Source: an uncultured Chlamydiae bacterium (GTDB taxonomy: Bacteria > Chlamydiota > Chlamydiia > Chlamydiales > SM23-39). From it: a DNA stretch of 10,285 nt. The notes under the pieces are model-generated. The model ran no database searches, was not told the origin of the DNA, and worked only from the letters and a program-made list of their open reading frames with translations. Of this stretch, positions 5,732 through 10,285 are shown piece after piece (the stretch's first letter is position 1; every line of letters starts with the position of its first letter). The translations under genes and the position numbers were made by a program. Where the stretch lies: contig CAISYW010000033.1 in the NCBI GenBank assembly GCA_903889795.1, positions 1 through 10,285 on the forward strand, in the 5' to 3' direction.

Positions 5732-6391
5732 TCAGCTATCCCTAACCAGCAAATAGGGATTTCCCTCTAACGCCTTGAATCCTAAGGCTAAAAACAACTC
5801 GCGAGTTGATGGCTCCGATCGAACAATCAGACCATTCGCGCCGTCCGACGTGCTGATTTGCATTCCTTTATTTAATAGCGCTGTCGAAATTTCAGAAATT
5901 TTCTCAGCTATTTTAACCCAAGAAGGATTGGGATGGATCGTAGTTGTTATTAAACGGTCAATGAGTAAATAACCGGTATTTTGATATAACGGACCTGCTT
6001 TCCAAGGATGCGTCAACACCATACACCCTTGAAGACCGCCATCGGCCGCTTTGCAAATAAAATAAAATTTATCTCCCGTTTCCCTGGGTGATTCACATTC
6101 CTTAATAAACTCCCTAATATTTACAAGAACCGATAAATATCGTTCTTCCAGTTTTTCATTATCCAACATGAATTCTCGACGAAATAAACTTTTTGCGCTT
6201 TTTTCCCATTCTTTGAGAATCGGGAGTAAAATCCTTAATTGTTGCGCTTGAATCATCTCAACTTCTTTGAAAGACACTACCCCTGAGTGCGGGGTTTCAT
6301 CGTAAAAAGATGAGACTTTTCTTTTTTTATAAGGAAGAGAATAAAAAGAAAGTCGCTCAGTCACAGCCATGGCTGATGATTCTACAGACAT
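5732..6391 (-). CDS. Hypothetical protein, possible GNAT-type acyltransferase fold
   Basis: This 219-residue soluble protein has no family I can name with certainty. The second half has the order of elements seen in GNAT N-acetyltransferases: a strand pair FYFICKAADGGLQGCMVL (about 109-126), a strand GYLLIDRLITTTIHP (140-154), a helix (KIAEKISEISTALLNKG, 160-176), and then the typical ending STRELFLALGFKALEGNPYLLVRD (about 195-218), like the 'YEKLGF' terminus. The acetyl-CoA loop (Q/R-x-x-G-x-G/A) is not evident where it would be expected, so activity is doubtful. The first 100 residues are charged and unrecognised. The ATG at 6391 has AAAGG eight to nine bases upstream. The gene is read in the same direction as pgi but lies 81 bases after it with a hairpin between, so it may have its own promoter, which I could not pinpoint. 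Confidence 0.65.
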   Translation of the reverse strand: MSVESSAMAVTERLSFYSLPYKKRKVSSFYDETPHSGVVSFKEVEMIQAQQLRILLPILKEWEKSAKSLFRREFMLDNEKLEERYLSVLVNIREFIKECESPRETGDKFYFICKAADGGLQGCMVLTHPWKAGPLYQNTGYLLIDRLITTTIHPNPSWVKIAEKISEISTALLNKGMQISTSDGANGLIVRSEPSTRELFLALGFKALEGNPYLLVRDS

Positions 6392-6451
6392 ATTAAAAAC
6401 CTTTTGTTACATGAAAGAATAATTTGCGATAAATATTGTTTTTTAAACGCG

Positions 6452-6469
6452 CCCGAGAAGAATCTCGAG
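6452..6469 (-). terminator. Hairpin just after pgi, weak terminator candidate
   Basis: On the minus strand CTCGAGA and TCTCGGG form a seven-pair stem (one G-T pair) with a TTCT loop, beginning three bases after the pgi stop. Only a short TTT follows, after CGCG, so termination would be inefficient and some pgi transcripts may continue into the downstream gene. Confidence 0.35.
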
Positions 6470-6472
6470 AGA

Positions 6473-8053
6473 TCATTGAGGCTCTTTCAAAATCCGTAAG
6501 AAGGCTTCCCCCAGATCAAATTCAGACGCCGGCTTATGAAGACGTTCGGCAGCAAACAGATCGAGAATTCGGCCAGCAAGAACCTTGCCAAGCTGAACTC
6601 CTTCCTGATCGAATGAATTCACATTCCAGATAAACCCCTGGAAAGCCACCTTGTGCTCATAAAATGCAAGCAAAGCTCCCAGAGAGAACGGATCCATCCG
6701 ATCGCCCAGCAAGACTCGATTGGGACGATTGCCCAAAAACACTTTGTTGGGATTCGTGCTTTTTTGTCCGACAGCCAACGCAATGGATTGAGCAAATAAA
6801 TTAGCGAGCAATTTTTCCTGGGAAATCGTCGCCTTCACTTCCAGATCGTGCGGATCTTGACTCTTTCGAAACGCAATAAACTCAACAGGAATAGGATCGA
6901 CTCCTTGATGAATGAGCTGAAAGAAAGAATGCTGAGAATTGGTTCCTATTTCGCCCCAAACAACCGGACCTGTAGCGTAATCGACAGATCGACCCATCTT
7001 GTCGACCCTTTTTCCATTTGATTCCATATCGAGCTGCTGTAAATGCGCCGGAAAGCGAATGAGGGCTTGCGAATAGGGAATGACTGCCACGGTTGGCAGA
7101 TGAAGAAAATTACGATTCCAAATACCGATGAGCGCCGACAATAGAGGAAGATTGCGCTCGGTTTTAGCGTGAAGATCCATCGCATGGGCGCCGCGTAAAA
7201 TCTCCATAAGAGAAGAAAAGCCCACAGCAAACCCGAGAGACACCGCACCGGCCATCGATGTGGCCGAATAACGCCCCCCAACAAAATCCCAAATATAAAA
7301 AGAGGCCAAATAACGGCTGGGATCGTCCATGGGACTCTTTTCTCCCGTGACGGCGATGATATGCTCTTTCGGATTGAGCCCTTTTTTCAATAGATGGGAA
7401 CGAACGAACTCTTCATTTGTCAAAGTTTCCAGAGTGGTTCCCGACTTCGATACGACGACAATGAGCGTCTTCTTTAAATCGACGGTGCGAAGAATCTCGT
7501 TAGCATCGTCGGGATCGACATTCGATATAAAATGAAGGCGATGGTTGGGGCGGCAATACGGAAGCAGAGAAAGATAGAGCGCCCGGGGGCCCAAATCGGA
7601 GCCTCCAATACCTACTTGGATCAAATCGGTGAAACGATTTTCACGATCCAAATGAGAGAGAAATTTTTCCAGTTTCTGCAGCTCTTTTTTTGCCAAATTA
7701 CTCGCATCCAAAGCCTTAGTTGCAGTTTGGCGATGATCAAACTGATCGCGCATCGCGGTATGGAGAACCGACCGCCTCTCGGATTCAAATCCTTCAATGG
7801 CGTTAATTTCTTCCCCTTCCTGCATTTTGCCCATCTTTTCATAAACGTTGGTCTCATCGGCCAGATGAAATAGAGCTTCAATTACTTGAGAAGTCACCCT
7901 CTCTGTCGCATATAATAGGTCAAAGCCAACCGCTGAGGCGCGCATGGCTTCAATTCTTTTGGGTGTAAAAAGATCGCTGTTTGTTAAATCAATCGGCTGT
8001 TTAACCAGCGATTGAAGTTGTTGAACGCTTTTTAATTGAAGGAAACTCTTCAT
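6473..8053 (-). CDS. pgi: Glucose-6-phosphate isomerase
   Basis: Pgi interconverts glucose 6-phosphate and fructose 6-phosphate in the cytosol, linking host-derived sugar phosphate to glycolysis and glycogen metabolism. The 526-residue product is near the length I recall for chlamydial Pgi and shorter than the E. coli enzyme. Visible landmarks are VGIGGSDLGP (147-156) and SKSGTTLET (202-210) in the phosphate-binding sugar-isomerase domain, and the family signature DFVGGRYSATS (256-266). Others are WGEIGTNSQHSFFQL with the catalytic Glu (about 368), the His of HQG (about 382), and FDQEGVQLGK with the catalytic Lys (about 490). All key residues are present, so it should be active. The ATG at 8053 is preceded by only a modest GAGAAA. 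No clear promoter is seen, although the upstream 174 bases hold a small inverted repeat. Confidence 0.97.
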   Translation of the reverse strand: MKSFLQLKSVQQLQSLVKQPIDLTNSDLFTPKRIEAMRASAVGFDLLYATERVTSQVIEALFHLADETNVYEKMGKMQEGEEINAIEGFESERRSVLHTAMRDQFDHRQTATKALDASNLAKKELQKLEKFLSHLDRENRFTDLIQVGIGGSDLGPRALYLSLLPYCRPNHRLHFISNVDPDDANEILRTVDLKKTLIVVVSKSGTTLETLTNEEFVRSHLLKKGLNPKEHIIAVTGEKSPMDDPSRYLASFYIWDFVGGRYSATSMAGAVSLGFAVGFSSLMEILRGAHAMDLHAKTERNLPLLSALIGIWNRNFLHLPTVAVIPYSQALIRFPAHLQQLDMESNGKRVDKMGRSVDYATGPVVWGEIGTNSQHSFFQLIHQGVDPIPVEFIAFRKSQDPHDLEVKATISQEKLLANLFAQSIALAVGQKSTNPNKVFLGNRPNRVLLGDRMDPFSLGALLAFYEHKVAFQGFIWNVNSFDQEGVQLGKVLAGRILDLFAAERLHKPASEFDLGEAFLRILKEPQ

Positions 8054-8071
8054 ATTTTTCTCATATAGCTA

Positions 8072-8085
8072 TCATTTAAAAATGA
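8072..8085. repeat. Short inverted repeat upstream of pgi
   Basis: TCATTT and AAATGA are separated by two bases, 18 bases upstream of the pgi start. It could be an operator or a small leader hairpin, but its AT content makes a chance origin likely. The rest of 8054-8227 shows nothing I can assign. Confidence 0.2.
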
Positions 8086-8227
8086 CACAGTAGCGAATTA
8101 TTAAAAAAGCTGAAAATAAGGTTTACGCGGCTTTGTCATAACAACTTTTTCTCGATTTGATCGCTGGAAAAAATTTGAAATTTGGAAATAATCAATTCGT
8201 TTGTGTAAGCTACTACTTCATTCAATT

Positions 8228-8302
8228 CGGGGCATAGCGCAGCTTGGCTAGCGCGACTGGTTTGGGACCAGTAGGCCGGGGGTTCAAATCCCTCTGCCCC
8301 GA
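8228..8302 (+). tRNA. tRNA-Pro, anticodon UGG
   Basis: A full cloverleaf can be drawn. The acceptor arms CGGGGCA and TGCCCCG pair in all seven positions. The D stem is GCGC/GCGC with a loop containing TTGG, the anticodon stem is ACTGG/CCAGT with loop TTTGGGA (anticodon TGG), the variable loop is five bases, and the T stem is GGGGG/CCCTC around TTCAAAT. The C1-G72 start and the TGG anticodon identify proline, and UGG can read the CCN family. The discriminator base is A at 8302, and CCA is not encoded, so it must be added by nucleotidyltransferase. T-rich DNA (8303-8310) follows and may end transcription. Upstream, TTGGAA (8182-8187) and TGTAAG (8204-8209) are a weak promoter candidate. The gene converges on trmB, whose stop is ten bases away. 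Confidence 0.97.
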
Positions 8303-8312
8303 TTCTTTTTAA

Positions 8313-8981
8313 TTACCCCTGGATAAATCGGTGATAACGGATAATGCGTTGCTGCTTAATCCATAGCGACTGAAAGAATGAATCGCCATACTCAGGCCAT
8401 TCAGTGACATACAGCGCGGGATCAAAGAGACTTTTCCAAGAAGAAAAGAGCGCGATCATCTCCTCGCTATAAGAAACGTCATCTGTTACGAGCGTCACTA
8501 TTCCGTTCGGACTGAGTATTCGATTCATCTCATCGATAAAGTTTTTTTGAATGATCCGGTGCTTGGCATGCCGTCTCTTGGGCCAAGGATCGGGAAAATT
8601 GACATAGACCTCTTTCACGCTTGCGCTGGGCAAGTAGTGGCGTGAAAATACAAGCCCCTCGCCATAGACTACGAAAAGATTGTCGAGCTGCATGCGAAAG
8701 ATCTTGAGCCAAATTTTTCGCGCCCGCTCAAAGTCTCTTTCGACAGCGATCCAATTAAACTGAGGGCAATGCTTGGCCATTTCACCAATCCATTGACCGT
8801 TGCCGCTGCAATATTCGACAATCAAAGGCTGCGGTTTTTCAAAAACGAATGGATCTTCCCATGAAAAAGCCACCGGCTCATGCTCGTGGCAATGGGCCGG
8901 AATATAGAGGCATTTTTTTAACAAAGCGCTCCGGCTCTGCTCCCCGTAAAATGGAATAATAAATTCAGACTTATGTTTCAT
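8313..8981 (-). CDS. trmB: tRNA (guanine-N7-)-methyltransferase
   Basis: TrmB uses S-adenosylmethionine to make 7-methylguanosine at position 46 in the variable loop of many tRNAs. From the ATG at 8981 the product is 222 residues, a normal length. The SAM-binding motif is VEYCSGNGQW (55-64), NWIAVERDFERARK (76-89) forms the second strand and helix, and the family hallmark VNFPDPWPKRRHAKHR covers 127-142, followed by LSPNGIVTLVTDD (156-168). The N-terminal domain (SEFIIPFYGEQS…) is short, as in chlamydial TrmB. The frame is open upstream to 9083, but that would overlap the divergent exbB gene and adds a stretch without TrmB features, so I prefer 8981 although its ribosome site is weak. It lies beside a tRNA gene, which fits its theme but need not be functional. 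Confidence 0.93.
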   Translation of the reverse strand: MKHKSEFIIPFYGEQSRSALLKKCLYIPAHCHEHEPVAFSWEDPFVFEKPQPLIVEYCSGNGQWIGEMAKHCPQFNWIAVERDFERARKIWLKIFRMQLDNLFVVYGEGLVFSRHYLPSASVKEVYVNFPDPWPKRRHAKHRIIQKNFIDEMNRILSPNGIVTLVTDDVSYSEEMIALFSSWKSLFDPALYVTEWPEYGDSFFQSLWIKQQRIIRYHRFIQG

Positions 8982-9016
8982 GGTCCAAAAGTATAATCTT
9001 TCGCCGATTTTTCTCC

Positions 9017-9046
9017 TTGCGCGATAGATCAAAGAATTGCTATTGT
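9017..9046 (+). promoter_or_regulatory. Candidate promoter for exbB-exbD
   Basis: TTGCGC (9017-9022) and TATTGT (9041-9046), spaced by 18 bases, are each only partial matches to sigma70 boxes. They fall in the 87-base gap between divergent trmB and exbB, and GGAGAAG (9060-9066) then gives a good ribosome site for the ATG at 9069. On the other strand TATACT at about 8990-8995 is a possible -10 for trmB, very close to its start. Confidence 0.35.
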
Positions 9047-9068
9047 CCACAAAAATAATGGAGAAGAC

Positions 9069-9806
9069 ATGAGACGCATTCAAACCCTTTTGCTTGTTTT
9101 TTCTTTTGCACTACTCGCCTCCCTTTCTGCTGAGGAAAAAAGCGCAACGCCCCCGAAAATCGAACAGAGAGCTCCCGCAGTGAAGGGAAAGCTGCAAAAT
9201 TTTGATTTAAAAAAAGTGTATGGATCATCACCCGTGATCTACTCGATTCTTCTCTTGATGTCGAGCTCAGCTCTTGGCCTATGGCTCTATACGCAAGCGA
9301 CATTTCGCTCGAAAGAGCTCATGCCGGAAGAATTTGTCGAGCAACTCCGACTTCATTTAAATGAGAAAAAATTTGACGACGCCCACCTGCTTTGCCAACA
9401 GCAGTCGAACCTGCTCGCCTCCATCGTATCCGTCGGACTCACAACTCGAAAAATGGGCGCTCAGGTAATGACCGAGGCCATGAAATCAGAAGGAAAGCGC
9501 GTCTCTTCCTCTTTCTGGCAACGTCTATCGATTCTCAATGACATTGCAATCATCTCTCCGATGCTGGGGCTTCTGGGGACGGTTATAGGGATGTTCTATG
9601 CCTTTTACGACGTCAATCGCTCCGTAGACAGCATCAACGCCGTTTTTGACGGATTGGGAATCTCTGTAGGAACCACCGTCGCCGGACTGGTTGTAGCGAT
9701 CCTTTCGATGATCCTGGCGACGACCCTCAAATACCGATTGATCAAAAATTTTAGCCTTGTTGAAAACGAAGCGCTCGCGCTGAGCGTACGCATCGATTCA
9801 CAATAG
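9069..9806 (+). CDS. exbB: MotA/TolQ/ExbB family proton channel protein
   Basis: ExbB-type proteins form the inner-membrane pentamer that, with ExbD, converts proton flow into mechanical work for TonB or Tol-Pal systems. The 245-residue product begins with a signal-peptide-like segment (basic MRR, hydrophobic core, likely cut after SLSA at 21), followed by a short periplasmic stretch. Membrane segments lie at about 54-76, 157-179 and 199-221. The family motif is clear: SPMLGLLGTVIGMFYAF (163-179) and GISVGTTVAGLVVAI (197-211), the latter with the threonine that lines the proton path. A cytoplasmic domain (80-155) lies between the first two segments. The start is fixed by GGAGAAG. exbD follows 13 bases after the stop. 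In Chlamydia, as I recall, tolB and pal lie just beyond such a pair, which would favour a Tol-type role; that part is outside the window. Confidence 0.93.
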   Translation: MRRIQTLLLVFSFALLASLSAEEKSATPPKIEQRAPAVKGKLQNFDLKKVYGSSPVIYSILLLMSSSALGLWLYTQATFRSKELMPEEFVEQLRLHLNEKKFDDAHLLCQQQSNLLASIVSVGLTTRKMGAQVMTEAMKSEGKRVSSSFWQRLSILNDIAIISPMLGLLGTVIGMFYAFYDVNRSVDSINAVFDGLGISVGTTVAGLVVAILSMILATTLKYRLIKNFSLVENEALALSVRIDSQ

Positions 9807-9819
9807 ACCTTGGAAAAGC

Positions 9820-10285
9820 ATGCAGTTGATTCCTCACGATGACTTAAAGAGCTCTCAGAACTTCAATCTAACCCCGATGATCGATTTTCTCTTTGTGATG
9901 CTTTCGCTTTTCGCCACATTGGCGATCTCTCGCGCCAAGCTCTTCGATTCTGAAGTGAGCCTAGTGGCGCTCACCCCCACAGAAAAGACAGCATCTCTTC
10001 ATTCTCAAAACATGCAGCAAATCGATATCAGCATTTCTGCCAATGGCGAATATAAATGGCTCACGGAATATAACGAATATCCGATGGACGGCATTGTCGC
10101 GATTCAGCAAGAATTGGTGCGTCAGTATGAATTGGGCGCTCTGCCGCAGAACAAAAATCAAACGGAGGTGCGCCTCCATATTGATCAAAAAGCGCCATGG
10201 AAACCCATTGCGGAAGCGATTTTTGCCGTTCGAGAGCTCGGTTTTAAAGCGCACCCCGTCTACGAACCGATAAGCCCCCGAAAAA
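9820..10285 (+). CDS. exbD: ExbD/TolR family protein, cut off by the window edge
   Basis: The frame is open from the ATG at 9820 to the end of the window (155 codons), and no stop is reached. A short cytoplasmic N terminus (MQLIPHDDLKSSQNFNL) is followed by one membrane segment beginning TPMIDFLFVMLSLFATLAI (about 18-36). This contains the Asp that in ExbD and TolR carries protons through the ExbB ring. A periplasmic domain follows, with TEVRLHIDQKAPWKPIAEA and then REL near the edge matching the usual ExbD '-I-AD…Y--V' region. A weak GGAAA precedes the start, and the gap to exbB is 13 bases, so the two are almost certainly one transcription unit. The family is usually 130-160 residues, so little is missing. 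Confidence 0.9.
   Translation, partial: MQLIPHDDLKSSQNFNLTPMIDFLFVMLSLFATLAISRAKLFDSEVSLVALTPTEKTASLHSQNMQQIDISISANGEYKWLTEYNEYPMDGIVAIQQELVRQYELGALPQNKNQTEVRLHIDQKAPWKPIAEAIFAVRELGFKAHPVYEPISPRK

Noticed and set aside
7532..7873. Plus-strand 113-codon frame within pgi
   Set aside because: It is an antisense shadow of a strongly conserved pgi region with no ribosome site.
8982..9083. Upstream extension of TrmB by 34 residues
   Set aside because: It would overlap the exbB start and promoter region and lacks TrmB-like features.
10043..10273. Plus-strand 76-codon frame near the right edge
   Set aside because: It overlaps exbD in another frame, whereas the exbD frame has the clear family pattern and runs through the edge.

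Overview
The window looks like chromosomal DNA from a chlamydia outside the classical Chlamydiaceae, that is, one of the amoeba- or arthropod-associated 'environmental' families. The argument rests on gene order and protein character. smpB, dnaN and recF are consecutive, as I recall them in Chlamydia. DnaN, SmpB and TrmB resemble chlamydial sequences as I remember them, and an exbB-exbD pair with a signal-peptide-bearing ExbB is also typical. I could run no search, so genus is not assigned.

Layout. Positions 1-1500 are a scrambled accessory patch. It holds a 57-bp piece of the 480-codon gene in an out-of-context copy, a minus-strand gene for a 262-residue two-membrane-segment protein with a clear promoter and an internal 39-bp tandem repeat, an AT-rich spacer, and the decayed remains of a rarA (AAA+ clamp-loader-like ATPase) gene. 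Positions 1505-5669 are a plus-strand housekeeping block: a winged-helix protein of unknown function, smpB (trans-translation), then a new promoter, dnaN (sliding clamp) and recF (recombination mediator), the last two overlapping by four bases. Positions 5732-8053 are minus-strand: a possible GNAT-fold protein and pgi (glycolysis). A tRNA-Pro(UGG) gene follows at 8228-8302. trmB (tRNA m7G46 methyltransferase) is on the minus strand and diverges from exbB-exbD, which runs off the right edge.

How the genes fit together. dnaN and recF are a replication/repair pair. SmpB and the tRNA and tRNA-modification genes serve translation. ExbB/ExbD would form a proton-driven inner-membrane motor, possibly for Tol-Pal-type envelope work given chlamydial gene order. 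The most noteworthy material is at the left edge, where rarA has been destroyed, a lineage-specific-looking membrane protein gene is present, and a short direct repeat brackets both. That pattern fits an insertion or recombination event beside a conserved block. I found no CRISPR array, no intact transposase and no recognisable defence or toxin-antitoxin system.
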